From Tumebacillus lacus (GTDB lineage Bacteria; Bacillota; Bacilli; Tumebacillales; Tumebacillaceae): a DNA stretch of 64,000 nt. Positions within the stretch are counted from its first letter, which is position 1. Each line of letters begins with the position of its first letter. This document shows positions 50,062 to 59,477 of the stretch, in pieces. The stretch is taken from contig NZ_JAPMLT010000009.1 in assembly GCF_026410385.1 (NCBI RefSeq), forward strand, positions 113,371-177,370. The letters run 5' to 3'. The notes below the pieces were generated by a model. It worked only from the letters and a program-made list of their open reading frames with translations, was not told the origin of the DNA and did no database searches. Made by a program: the position numbers and the translations under genes.

Positions 50062-53000
50062 CTATTCCAACAGCAACGACTTCTGCTCCGTTTCGACTTC
50101 TTGATCGAAGTCGATCTCGTAGAAGCCGGCCTCCATCACGCTCTCCGGGCGGCGTTCCGTGGATTGGATCACGGAGCGGCCGAGGGCCGGGACGAGCTTG
50201 AGGGAGTAGACCACTTCGAACAGGTCGTAGATCGACTGTTTGTTGTGGTCGGAGAGGCAGATCATCTGTACGCGGTTCGCCTGCGCCAGTTTGAAGATCA
50301 CCTGCAGGAGATGCGGCGACGAGACCACGCCGAACGGGTTGTCGGCGAGCAGCACCTTGGAGGCGTTCTCGATGCCCGACATTTTGGCCCGCAGGTAGGA
50401 CAGCACGGCGATGAACATCGCAAAGCAACCGGTGTATTGCTCGCCGCCCGACCACTTCATGATCTCCGACCAGTGGTCGTAGCGGGTCTTCTCACCTGGC
50501 ACCTGCTGCGGCTTGAACACCTTGATCCGCGCTTCTCCGATGGGAGCGACGACGTTGAGCAGATGCTTCGAGGAGAGCTTCAACGTCAGCCACTTCTCGA
50601 TCTCATCTTCATCCTCCTGTTTGCTCACCTTCGCCTGCAGTTCCTCCGTCAGCGCATGCAGATACTGGCTCATCATGCGCAGGCCGACCGGCGACTCCCA
50701 TTTCTCCTTGAGCTGGATGTCGATCGCCTGCACCTTTTTGCCGCGATAGTCGATCTTGGTGTACTGCGCGATCGATTTCAGGTTGTCGTACACGCGCTCG
50801 GCATGTTGCAGGCAGCGGTGGACCAGCTCTTCCTTGGCCTCTTCCAGCTCCTCGCGTTCCAGATGCGCCTTTTCGATGTAGAGCTTCATCATCTCAAAGC
50901 ACTTCTCAAACACCGGCCGCACCTGCTCGATGTCGTACATGTCGCCTTCCGTCTTCGAATCGATCACCGAGCGGATGAACTTCTGCACGATCTTCGACTC
51001 ATATTTATCAATCGAACGCTCAAAGCGGTAAAACTCATCATCCAACTCACGGCGACGTTCCTCAGTCGCCTTCGTCGTCTTCGAGAGCGCCTTGTCGAGC
51101 TCCGTCACCACCGAGCCCGGCTCCTGACGCAGCTTTTTCAGGCGATCCTCGGGCAGCTCGAGCGGCTCGCACTCGATGGCAAACGCCGACAGAAGCGTCT
51201 CCACTTTCTGCAACTGCGTCTTGGCTTCGTCGTACGATTTCTTCGTCTCCGCCAACGCGCCCTCGTTTGATTTGCGCTGCGTCCAGAGATCGTGGAGCGT
51301 CTCTTTCAAACGCTCCTTCTCCGCCGCGAGATCGACCTCCGCGCCAAAGTCATACGCCGGACGGTCATAGTCTTTCTTGACCTTCTTCTCTTCCGTCTCG
51401 ATCTTGCCTTCCGTCTTCTTCAGCTCGGACAACAGAGCGGTGCGCTCTTTCTCCACCGCCTTGCGCTCGTCTTTCGCCTCGGTGAGACGAGCTTCCCAGT
51501 AAGCCAGTTCGGACGCCGGAGGAGCGGCTTGGAACGCGCTCAGTTGCTCGTCCTCGATCTTCTGCTCGGCGATGTAGGCGCGATTTTCCCGGATCGACTC
51601 TTCATGCGTCTGGATCAGGCGCACCAGTTCATCGCGGCCGACCGACTTTTGGGACAGCAGATCGGTCAGCGACTCCAGTTTGCCCTGCACCGTGTCATAG
51701 GTCAGACCTTCGTCCGCCGGGATCGCCACGACCGCCTCCCCCGCCGCCGACGAGCCGATATACTGCTCATACTCCTTCTGCAACGCCGTCAGCTCGGCCT
51801 CCAGCGCAAACATCGCCGGCAACAGGCGATCTTCCTGCTCGCGGGCTTCCTGGCGGGACTTGGTCGCTTTCGTCTGCGCCGCTTTCAGCTCTTGCTCCAG
51901 TTCCTGCTGCTCGCGACGCTCCGCTTCCTTGTCCTTTTTCTCCGCAGCCAGCGTCGCAAACGGATCGAGCAGCCGCAGTTTTTCACGAAGGACTTCCAGC
52001 TCGTCCTGCCGCTCCTTGATCGCCTTCTTCGTCTCGACGATCTCCGCACGCAGTTCGGTGATGCGGGTCGCATACCCGGCGAGCTCCGCTTCCTTCTCTT
52101 TCCGCTTCAGCTCCAGCGCATCACGCTTCGTCTCCCAGCCGGCGAGCGGATCTTTCCCGTATTGCTCAAAATATCGGACCAGATCGTCGGCGACCTGCTC
52201 GATGTGACGTCGCGACTTTTCCACCACGTCCATCTTCTCCGCGATCTCCATCAGCTCGCGGTCGAGCGCTTCCCGGCGGCGGTCCAGCACCTCCGAGGAC
52301 AGAAACGAGCGATACCCGCCGTGAAAGCCGACAAACGCCGCCCCGTCATTGCCGAGAGCCAGCAACTGCCCGCCAGCCTGCGCAGTTTCCACAGCCGACG
52401 TCGCCGCCACTTCCGCAGCCGCAACTCCAGCCGACGCAAACACAGCCAGCGGCAACAGCGGGATCAAGCTCTCGAGCTGCACGCCTTCCCAGTCCAATCG
52501 CGGATCGCGCAGTTTCATCAGATCCGCGTCTGTCAGCAGCAGCGCATACGGCAACTCCGGGTGCGACCGGACCCACGACTCGCGCTCTTCCGGCTCCCGC
52601 TCCTGCAACCACTGGGAACCGGGGACCGACTCGATGCCCCAGTCGGCCAACACCTGTTGGAAATGGAGCAGATCCCGGCTCGGCACATAATGATCGCTGT
52701 CGGCCAGCAGCTTGCGTTTTTCCTCCAACGCGCTCTTCTGCCCGGCATGGCGACCGTACTCCGCCGCATAGCCTTCCCGCTTTTCCGTCAGCCGCAGCTC
52801 CAGTTCCGCCCGCGAGCCGTGCAGGTCGGCGCGCTCCAGATCGAGCAGCGACAGCCGGGCCTGCATCTTCTCCTTCGCCTTGGCAAACTCCTCGATCTTA
52901 CCTTCGAGCTTTTCCTTGTCCCGCTTCACGACGCGCAGAGCATCTTTCTCCTTCTCCGCGTCGCTCTGCACCTGCTCGATCTCTTGCTCGCGGGACTCGA

Positions 53001-54543
53001 TGCCCTGCTCCGCCTCCCGGATCGCGTTCGTCGCTTCGATCTCTTGCCAGCGCAGGTTGTCCCGCTCCGGCACCGGATTGTCCACGATCTCATCGGCCGC
53101 CGAGCCGAGCGCGTCGCGAACCGCCTGTCTTTGTTTCTCATACTGCTTGAACCACGAGTTCAACTCGCCGCTCGTCGTGCTCAGCTCGTTCAAAGCGGCG
53201 GCGAGACGGCCGATCTCCTTCTCCGCCTGCGCCTCGACTTGCTTCCAGTTCAGGCTCTCCGTCTTTTTGCTCTCATGGTCGGCCTTGAGCACATCCTGCC
53301 GCTCCTGCCAGAGCGTGAGAAACTGCCCCTTCAACCGGTTCAGCTCGTCGATCAAGTCCTCGTTCTGCTTATCCAGCCCGGACAGCGTCTCGTTGTCGCG
53401 AGCCAGCCGCTTTTCGAGCTCCTTGATCTGCAGATACTTCGGCACCGCCCGGTACAGCCGCACGTTGGCCTCCGCTTCCACTTCCGCGTCGGCGAGCTCC
53501 TGCTCCTGCACCGCCATCGCCGAGGTCTTCTGCTCCCCCTCGCGCAGTTCCGCCTGCAGCACGTTCACGTCGAGCGACGCCTGCTTGTACTCCTCTTCGC
53601 GGATCTGCGAGAGGAGCACCTGCACGACCTCATCGAGCGCCGTCGCTTCCTCCTCGCGCTCCGTGACCATCTCCGCGAGCAAGCCCTTCAGCGCCGCCAA
53701 CTGCCCTTCCAGCGCCGCCTTCTGCACCCGCGAGTCGGAGTACGCCGCCACGCGGTCGACCACCGAGCGGCCCGACTCTTCGATCAGGTGGAACTCCTCC
53801 AGATTTTTCTCGATCTGCGGGATGCGCAGCAGCTTGTCCTTGTATTTCAAAAATGAATGCGCCAGATCTTGCTTCTCCGCATCGTCTTGGAAGATCGCCT
53901 GATCCACCGTCGGGATCAGCAGGTTTTCCAGCAGGGTCTGCTCCGTCTTCGAGCGGGCGAAAAATCCGTCCATCCCGCCCTCCGACCCGTTCGTCGTGCG
54001 GATCGCCAGCCACTCTTTCTCATAGATGTGGTACTGAGCGATATGCTGGATATACTTGCGCCGGTCATGCTGCGAGAACGTCTGCACCTTCGACTCTTTG
54101 CGCAACATCTGATAAAAGTCCTGATACGAGATCACCCGTCCGTCGTTCACGAGCGGCATCTTGGCGATCCCGAGCTCATCGGCGATCTTGTAAGGATAGA
54201 CGTAGGTGAAATATTTCAGCTCGCCTTCCTCATCGGCCGCCTTCGTAAAGCACATCCCGGTCAGCAAAAACTCCCGCTCGCCAAACGTATCGAGCTTCCA
54301 TTCCACGAGGATATGCCCGGTGTACCGCTCATGAGCCAGCAGGTCGACCATCCGTCGCGACCCCATCACCGCGCCCGGCAACGCCGCCTGCATGACCAGT
54401 TGCAGCCACAGCGTCTTGCCGCCGCCGTTGGCGAGGTTCAGCAGCGAGTTTTTGCCGTGCAGACGAAACAGCTCGTCGGCGTACTGCTTGCCGCCTTTGT
54501 CATACTGGATATTGACCAGTCGGATTCGATTGATGCTAGGCAT
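50062..54543 (-). CDS. SMC-like ATPase of a MukB/JetC-type complex
   Basis: A 1,493-residue protein with ATPase half-sites at both ends separated by long coiled coils. Walker A region LLNLANGGGKTLWLQ (about 34-48) is atypical; SMC proteins have GxNGxGKS. Around residues 700-790 lies a globular hinge-like insert. The signature is KWSGGEQYTG (SGGEQ 1365-1369). Walker B is VLLADNPFG (D1401-N1402) with Asn where SMC proteins have the catalytic Glu. The start overlaps the preceding gene by 8 bp. It is the third gene of a MukF-, MukE- and MukB-like operon. Such complexes extrude DNA loops; Wadjet uses them to find plasmids. Confidence 0.82.
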   Translation of the reverse strand: MPSINRIRLVNIQYDKGGKQYADELFRLHGKNSLLNLANGGGKTLWLQLVMQAALPGAVMGSRRMVDLLAHERYTGHILVEWKLDTFGEREFLLTGMCFTKAADEEGELKYFTYVYPYKIADELGIAKMPLVNDGRVISYQDFYQMLRKESKVQTFSQHDRRKYIQHIAQYHIYEKEWLAIRTTNGSEGGMDGFFARSKTEQTLLENLLIPTVDQAIFQDDAEKQDLAHSFLKYKDKLLRIPQIEKNLEEFHLIEESGRSVVDRVAAYSDSRVQKAALEGQLAALKGLLAEMVTEREEEATALDEVVQVLLSQIREEEYKQASLDVNVLQAELREGEQKTSAMAVQEQELADAEVEAEANVRLYRAVPKYLQIKELEKRLARDNETLSGLDKQNEDLIDELNRLKGQFLTLWQERQDVLKADHESKKTESLNWKQVEAQAEKEIGRLAAALNELSTTSGELNSWFKQYEKQRQAVRDALGSAADEIVDNPVPERDNLRWQEIEATNAIREAEQGIESREQEIEQVQSDAEKEKDALRVVKRDKEKLEGKIEEFAKAKEKMQARLSLLDLERADLHGSRAELELRLTEKREGYAAEYGRHAGQKSALEEKRKLLADSDHYVPSRDLLHFQQVLADWGIESVPGSQWLQEREPEERESWVRSHPELPYALLLTDADLMKLRDPRLDWEGVQLESLIPLLPLAVFASAGVAAAEVAATSAVETAQAGGQLLALGNDGAAFVGFHGGYRSFLSSEVLDRRREALDRELMEIAEKMDVVEKSRRHIEQVADDLVRYFEQYGKDPLAGWETKRDALELKRKEKEAELAGYATRITELRAEIVETKKAIKERQDELEVLREKLRLLDPFATLAAEKKDKEAERREQQELEQELKAAQTKATKSRQEAREQEDRLLPAMFALEAELTALQKEYEQYIGSSAAGEAVVAIPADEGLTYDTVQGKLESLTDLLSQKSVGRDELVRLIQTHEESIRENRAYIAEQKIEDEQLSAFQAAPPASELAYWEARLTEAKDERKAVEKERTALLSELKKTEGKIETEEKKVKKDYDRPAYDFGAEVDLAAEKERLKETLHDLWTQRKSNEGALAETKKSYDEAKTQLQKVETLLSAFAIECEPLELPEDRLKKLRQEPGSVVTELDKALSKTTKATEERRRELDDEFYRFERSIDKYESKIVQKFIRSVIDSKTEGDMYDIEQVRPVFEKCFEMMKLYIEKAHLEREELEEAKEELVHRCLQHAERVYDNLKSIAQYTKIDYRGKKVQAIDIQLKEKWESPVGLRMMSQYLHALTEELQAKVSKQEDEDEIEKWLTLKLSSKHLLNVVAPIGEARIKVFKPQQVPGEKTRYDHWSEIMKWSGGEQYTGCFAMFIAVLSYLRAKMSGIENASKVLLADNPFGVVSSPHLLQVIFKLAQANRVQMICLSDHNKQSIYDLFEVVYSLKLVPALGRSVIQSTERRPESVMEAGFYEIDFDQEVETEQKSLLLE

Positions 54544-55276
54544 AGAAAATCTCCTTCTGCTGGATCAGGGACAACAGCTCGTCCTTGCGCTTTTGATGCG
54601 CGTAATACTTGCGCACCATATGGTCGAGCTTGTCGGTCGGGTGGATCTCCGCGTCGACGGCGACCTTCGCCAGCCCCTCTTCCTCCAGGAAGCCCCAGAC
54701 TTTCAAGATATAGCTGACCCGCGCTTTGTGCCCGGCCCGCTGATTGGTCAGCGTCTCGTCAAACGCCGGCATCGAGTGCCAGTGCTCCGCCACCGTGGCA
54801 AAATTGAACTCATGCTCCGCCGACAGATACTGCCCGTAGTCGCCGGTGCCGAGCATGTGCAGTTTCTCCGTGATATACTGCTCCAGCTCCTCGATCGGCA
54901 CATACTGGCGCACTTTCGTATTCATATCCTCCGAGTTGTAAAACATCGCCAGCGTTGCGAGGATCACAAAATAGCACAGATACAACTTCAACCCCATCGG
55001 CACATTGTCGCTTCGGAGGCCGAGTTTTACACGCAGTTCATCGTTCGTATACCCGAACACGCGATTGTCCAGATGCGGCGTGACGTACAATTTATCACCG
55101 ACGCCGAGGATCTTGATCCCCGCCTCTTTCTCGATCATCTGCGCAACGATCTCCTGCGCGGCGGGGTCTTCTTTATAGGCAAATACGAGATCGCGATCCT
55201 TCTCATCCGTCTCGCCTTTCTCCAACAGGCGAATGAACAGTTGCAGGGCGCGCTCGACGCTCTCTTTGCTATACAT
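54536..55276 (-). CDS. MukE/JetB-like subunit (DUF6063-like)
   Basis: A 246-residue protein with helical, winged-helix-like character (ALQLFIRLLEKGETDEKDRD, VWGFLEEEGLAKV). It lies between the kleisin-like and SMC-like genes, overlapping each by 8 bp. This is the order of jetA-jetB-jetC in Wadjet and mksF-mksE-mksB operons. By position and size it is the MukE/JetB (KITE-type) subunit. It resembles DUF6063 proteins from memory; no enzyme motif is seen. Confidence 0.72.
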   Translation of the reverse strand: MYSKESVERALQLFIRLLEKGETDEKDRDLVFAYKEDPAAQEIVAQMIEKEAGIKILGVGDKLYVTPHLDNRVFGYTNDELRVKLGLRSDNVPMGLKLYLCYFVILATLAMFYNSEDMNTKVRQYVPIEELEQYITEKLHMLGTGDYGQYLSAEHEFNFATVAEHWHSMPAFDETLTNQRAGHKARVSYILKVWGFLEEEGLAKVAVDAEIHPTDKLDHMVRKYYAHQKRKDELLSLIQQKEIFYA

Positions 55277-56831
55277 ACAGCCCCTCCTTATAGAATCGGA
55301 AGTTCGACACCGTCCAGCCTGCCTCGTCCGCCAGTTGCAGCGTCTGCGGCGGATCGCCGTGCGCCACCGAGATCTCGACCGTGCCGAGCACCTCCAGCTC
55401 CGGCATCTCGTTCAACAGTTGCACGAGCAGATAAGGCAGATTCGTCTCATCCGAGTCCAGAATCTTCGCCCGCGTCTCCTGATCCATCTGGAAATTGACC
55501 GGGCTCATCTGATGCAACTGCACGAGGAACGGATAGAAATCCCGCGCATTCACCACGTCATACAGCCGCTCCGGCGGCAAAGCTTGCAGCATCTCATGCA
55601 ACGTCAGCGTCTGCTCGGACAGCATCGGCTCGAACACCATCTTGAGATAATCGGTAAATCGCCCATCGCGAATCTGTTTATATTTCACCTTCGGATCATC
55701 CGGCGACGTCTCCGTCTCCTCCGTCGGCAGGTCCGGCTCGACCTTTTCCGTCTCCTCCAGTTGCACCTGCACGACCTGCGGGGCAAACGCCCGGTGGATG
55801 TTAAACCGCTTGCGGATGTTCAGCGAGAACAGCGGCTCGATCAGCCGCTTCACATTGTCGAGCGACGTCTGCTCGCGAAGGACCGGGTCGAGAAACTCCC
55901 GCTCAAAATTGACCTTCGACCGGAATCCCGACACGATGCCTTCCTCCAGCGCCTCCAGCACCATCTCCTGCAGGTCGAGCTTGTCGGCCAGCAGTTTGTT
56001 GTGCAGGTTGATGACCGTGTTCAGCCGCTGCGCCAGTTCCACCAGTTGGTTCAACGCCCGCTGCTCCTGCTCGCCCTCGCGACGCGCTTCGTAGTTGTCG
56101 CGCGTCTCGCGCAGCAGATTGTTCAGCTCGTCGAACATCTGCTTTTCCTTTTGAAATTGCTCGCGGATCGCCGAGAGCATCGCTTCATATTTGGGCAACG
56201 AAAACTGCGACACGTCGCGCTTGATCGACATCTTCATCCGTTCGATCTCCTCGCGCAACTGGCGCACATCGAGGCCGAGCGCGGCGACGGTGCTCATCGC
56301 ATCTTCGAACACGCCCTTCTCGATCTGCTGACGGAGCAGGATCTGCGAGATCGTGATCCGCAGTTCCTTGTACATCTCCCGCGTCTTGAACAGCAGATCC
56401 AGCCCGCCGTCCGACAGTTTAAAGCGGATCTGCCCGGAGGCGACGTGATAGGTGCCGTTTTCGATCAGATGAAACACGTGTCTGTCATCTTCATTGGTCT
56501 GCAAATTTTTATAGGTAAACTCAAACGCCCGTCCGTCGTTGCGCAGCGCAGCCAGCAGATACGCGGCCAGATCGCGCGCCTCCTCTTCGCCGAGGCGTTG
56601 ACCGTAGCTCTCCTCAATCGTCTTTTGCAAAAACCGGGCGACGTCGTTGTGATCCGACTCCAGACGCCCGACCAGCATATGCTCCAAGATCAGCAGGAGG
56701 ACGCCGACGCCGAGCGCGAGCAGATCGAACTCCTGATACTTCCGCAACTCGCGCAGCCGAAACAGCGGCCAGAACCCGGCGATATTTTTCATTCGCTCAT
56801 GAAAATCATGCAAAGCATCCCGCACGGACAC
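55269..56831 (-). CDS. MukF/JetA-like kleisin subunit
   Basis: A 520-residue, mostly helical protein, first in the SMC operon. The N-terminal 170 residues may form winged-helix domains. The middle is coiled coil (REEIERMKMSIKRDVSQF, REGEQEQRALNQLVELAQRL). An acidic linker (TEETETSPDDP) leads to a C-terminal domain. This layout fits a kleisin bridging the two SMC heads. The start is GTG 56831 or GTG 56825 behind GGGAGGG; spacing favours the latter. It is assigned to JetA/MukF by operon position; sequence identity is not verified. Confidence 0.7.
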   Translation of the reverse strand: MSVRDALHDFHERMKNIAGFWPLFRLRELRKYQEFDLLALGVGVLLLILEHMLVGRLESDHNDVARFLQKTIEESYGQRLGEEEARDLAAYLLAALRNDGRAFEFTYKNLQTNEDDRHVFHLIENGTYHVASGQIRFKLSDGGLDLLFKTREMYKELRITISQILLRQQIEKGVFEDAMSTVAALGLDVRQLREEIERMKMSIKRDVSQFSLPKYEAMLSAIREQFQKEKQMFDELNNLLRETRDNYEARREGEQEQRALNQLVELAQRLNTVINLHNKLLADKLDLQEMVLEALEEGIVSGFRSKVNFEREFLDPVLREQTSLDNVKRLIEPLFSLNIRKRFNIHRAFAPQVVQVQLEETEKVEPDLPTEETETSPDDPKVKYKQIRDGRFTDYLKMVFEPMLSEQTLTLHEMLQALPPERLYDVVNARDFYPFLVQLHQMSPVNFQMDQETRAKILDSDETNLPYLLVQLLNEMPELEVLGTVEISVAHGDPPQTLQLADEAGWTVSNFRFYKEGLYV

Positions 56832-56891
56832 TTCCCTCCCATCCTCTCATACCCTACTGATTCTATCGTATTTCGACAGAAAAAAGTAAGG

Positions 56892-56917
56892 AAAAAGACG
56901 CCTTTTCAGCGTCTTTT
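56892..56917 (-). terminator. Terminator of the MFS gene
   Basis: AGACGC pairs with GCGTCT, followed by TTTTTCC on the minus strand, before the SMC operon promoter region. Confidence 0.8.
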
Positions 56918-56933
56918 CCCATTCACCAAATCT

Positions 56934-58136
56934 TCAGTTCGCCAACGTCCCCGTCGCTTGGAGCGGAGCCGGTTTCGAGGCCATGCCCGGCAGCCACCAG
57001 CCGAGCAACACGCCGAGCACAGGGAACAACGCCAGCCCTTCGATCACGCGCACGATGCCGAGCTGATCGGCAAACATCCCCATGAACGACGCACCGACGC
57101 CGCCTGCACCGACGGCAAAGCCGATCACGAGGCCGGAGACAAAGCCGATTTTGCCCGGCACGAGCTGTTGGGCGTACACCACCGTCACCGCAAAGGAGGA
57201 CAGGGAGATCAGCCCGACGAGAAACACATCGACGTACAGCCACAGCCCGTCCAAGTGAGGCATCAACAGCGTGAACGGAATCGATCCCCACATCGCAAAC
57301 AACACGATCTTTTTGCGCGACACATAGTCGGACATCATCCCGCCGACAAACGTGCCGATCACGCCTGCAAACAGAAACAGAAACGTGAAATACTGCGCCG
57401 TCTCCACGCTGTAGCCGAGGTCGTTGATCAGATAGAGCGGCAGAAAGCTCGCCACCCCGCTCTGAATCCACGAGCGCAGCACCACCACGACCACGAGCAG
57501 CGTCAACGCGCCGTACCTGGCAGGAGCGGCTGTGACAGCGGCTGCCATCTTCTTCGCCGCACGGGAGGCGGCTGTCGTCGCCAGGTACCAGCGGGCGATG
57601 ACCAGCAAGGTCACGATGGCGAGCAGCGGCAACACGGCAAATCCCAGCGCACCTTGCTGGCCGAACGGGAGAAACACCCACGCGATCATCAGCGGGCCGA
57701 TGGACTGACCAAAATTGCCCCCGATCTGAAAAATCGACTGCCCGAGCCCCTTCTTCGGCCCGGCCGCCATGCTCGCCGCCCGGGAGGCTTCCGGGTGAAA
57801 CACAGCCGAGCCGATGCCGATGAGACCAGCCATCGTCAACAGCGACCCGTAGCTCTCCGTCACCGACAGCCCGACCACACCGACACAAGTCAGCGCCGCC
57901 CCGAACGGCAGAAGGTACGGCATCGGCTTCTGATCGGCGACGATCCCGATAAACGGCTGCAACAACGTCGCCGCAATCGTCGACACCAGCACGATCACGC
58001 CAAGCTGTGCGTAATTCAGATCCATCGACTCCTGAAACACCGGCAACAACCCCGGCACAATCGCCGTCACCGCATCATTGATCAGATGCGCGAGACAGAT
58101 CAGCCAGAGCATTTTATAGGAAATGGCAGGATTCAT
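56934..58136 (-). CDS. MFS exporter of the fosmidomycin-resistance (Fsr) family
   Basis: A 400-residue protein with 12 predicted membrane helices. Family motifs are LAHLINDAVTAIVPGLLPVF at the N-terminus, PFIGIVADQKP in the motif-A position and GIGSAVFHPEASRAASMAAG in the helix 4 region; the latter is typical of Fsr. ATG 58134-58136 has GGGAG; an upstream in-frame stretch lacks a site. It probably exports a toxic compound. It is monocistronic. Confidence 0.87.
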   Translation of the reverse strand: MNPAISYKMLWLICLAHLINDAVTAIVPGLLPVFQESMDLNYAQLGVIVLVSTIAATLLQPFIGIVADQKPMPYLLPFGAALTCVGVVGLSVTESYGSLLTMAGLIGIGSAVFHPEASRAASMAAGPKKGLGQSIFQIGGNFGQSIGPLMIAWVFLPFGQQGALGFAVLPLLAIVTLLVIARWYLATTAASRAAKKMAAAVTAAPARYGALTLLVVVVVLRSWIQSGVASFLPLYLINDLGYSVETAQYFTFLFLFAGVIGTFVGGMMSDYVSRKKIVLFAMWGSIPFTLLMPHLDGLWLYVDVFLVGLISLSSFAVTVVYAQQLVPGKIGFVSGLVIGFAVGAGGVGASFMGMFADQLGIVRVIEGLALFPVLGVLLGWWLPGMASKPAPLQATGTLAN

Positions 58137-58194
58137 CGAACCGAGTCTCCCATCTATTCGACACACGAAATAAAACTCTCCCTCTATTCTATCA

Positions 58195-58220
58195 AAAAAA
58201 CGCCTCACAAGGAGGCGTTT
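58195..58220 (-). terminator. Terminator of the helicase gene
   Basis: AAACGCCTC pairs with GAGGCGTTT, then T run on the minus strand, 7 bp past the helicase stop. Confidence 0.88.
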
Positions 58221-58226
58221 CTTTTC

Positions 58227-59441
58227 CTACTTCTTCGGCTTCCCCTTCGACTTCGAGGACGCCTTTGCCTTTTGCTTCGACTTCGGCGCTTCCTTTGCGG
58301 TCGGGGACGGGATGCGCTTTTTCGTGATCTTGCCTTGGTCGATCTGCTTGGCCCAGATCTTGATGTCGAGCGCCTTTTCGAACTTGCGCAGGATAAACTT
58401 CTCCTCCGGCGCGACAATCGACACCGACGTGCCCGACTGCGTGCCGCGTCCCGTGCGGCCGGAGCGGTGCACATACGCATCCACATCGGCCGCCGGGTCG
58501 AAGTGGAACACGTGCGTCACGCCCTCCACATCGATGCCCCGTGCGGCCAGATCGCTTGCGATCAGCAGCTCAAACTTCCCGTCGCGAAATCCGTTCATCG
58601 CCTGTTCGCGCTGGATCTTCGCCGCTTCGCCGTGCAGCCCTTCCGCCGTCAGTCCGAGCTTGCGCATCTCATGCACCAGCCACCACACGCGATCCGGCTC
58701 ATTCACAAACACAATCGCCTTCTTCGCGTCATACGCCCGCACCAGGCGGCGCAGCGTGTCCGCCTTGTCCTGCTTGCCCGTGCCGAACCACACGTGCTCG
58801 ATCCGCCCGGAATGCTCGCCAAGGCCCGCCTTCACCTCGACCGGATGACGCATCCATTTCAGCGCGATCTTCTTCGCCTCCGCCGACACCGTCGCCGAGA
58901 AGAACAGCAACTGGCGGTCACGCAGCGTCGAGTTGATGATCGTCTCCACATCCTCGACAAAGCCGAGCTCGATCATCTGATCGACCTCATCGACCGTGAT
59001 CGACTTCACCTCATGCACCTTGATCTTCTTGCGCTTGATGATCTCCAGCAGACGCCCTGGCGTCGCCACCACGAGATGGGGCTTTTCCCGCAGTTTCTCG
59101 ATCTGACGGTCGATGTTCGCCCCGCCCGGCAACGCCTGCGTGCGGACCTCACTGCCTTCCGTATACCGGCGCGCCTCCGCCTCGATCTGCACCGCGAGCT
59201 CGCGGCTCGGTGCCAGGATCAACACTTGCAGATCCCGCTTGTCCGGGTCGATGCGCTGGATCAGCGGCAACAGATACGCGAGCGTCTTGCCCGACCCGGT
59301 CGGAGCCTGCGAGACCACGTCGCGGCCTTCCTGTATTTTCGGGATCGCCTGATCCTGCACCGGCGTCGGCGACGCGATGCCCGCCCGCTCCAGAGCGGCC
59401 AGTTGATAAGCAGGCAGATTATATGTAGCAAACGATGTCAT
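58227..59441 (-). CDS. DEAD-box RNA helicase
   Basis: A 404-residue ATP-dependent RNA helicase for RNA or ribosome remodelling. Motifs in order: Q motif (PTPVQDQAIP), I QAPTGSGKT, Ia APSREL, Ib TPGRLLE, II DEVD in place of DEAD, III SAT, IV IVFVNE, V ARGID and VI HRSGRTGR. A Lys/Ser-rich tail (about 30 residues) follows, probably for RNA binding. ATG 59439-59441 fits AAGGAG at nine bases; the ATG at 59450 would overlap that site. Confidence 0.93.
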   Translation of the reverse strand: MTSFATYNLPAYQLAALERAGIASPTPVQDQAIPKIQEGRDVVSQAPTGSGKTLAYLLPLIQRIDPDKRDLQVLILAPSRELAVQIEAEARRYTEGSEVRTQALPGGANIDRQIEKLREKPHLVVATPGRLLEIIKRKKIKVHEVKSITVDEVDQMIELGFVEDVETIINSTLRDRQLLFFSATVSAEAKKIALKWMRHPVEVKAGLGEHSGRIEHVWFGTGKQDKADTLRRLVRAYDAKKAIVFVNEPDRVWWLVHEMRKLGLTAEGLHGEAAKIQREQAMNGFRDGKFELLIASDLAARGIDVEGVTHVFHFDPAADVDAYVHRSGRTGRGTQSGTSVSIVAPEEKFILRKFEKALDIKIWAKQIDQGKITKKRIPSPTAKEAPKSKQKAKASSKSKGKPKK

Positions 59442-59477
59442 CTTTTCCATCTCCTTCAGAGATAGGATACCAGACCG

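Noticed and set aside
50062..56831. Calling the SMC operon a complete Wadjet defence system
   Set aside because: No JetD nuclease gene adjoins it and the ATPase motifs are atypical, so defence cannot be claimed from this window.
55233..59465. A 1,410-codon open frame on the plus strand opposite the SMC operon and helicase
   Set aside because: It is antisense to clearly conserved genes; its His/Arg/Leu-rich composition is what high-GC coding DNA gives in the reverse frame, and it has no ribosome site.
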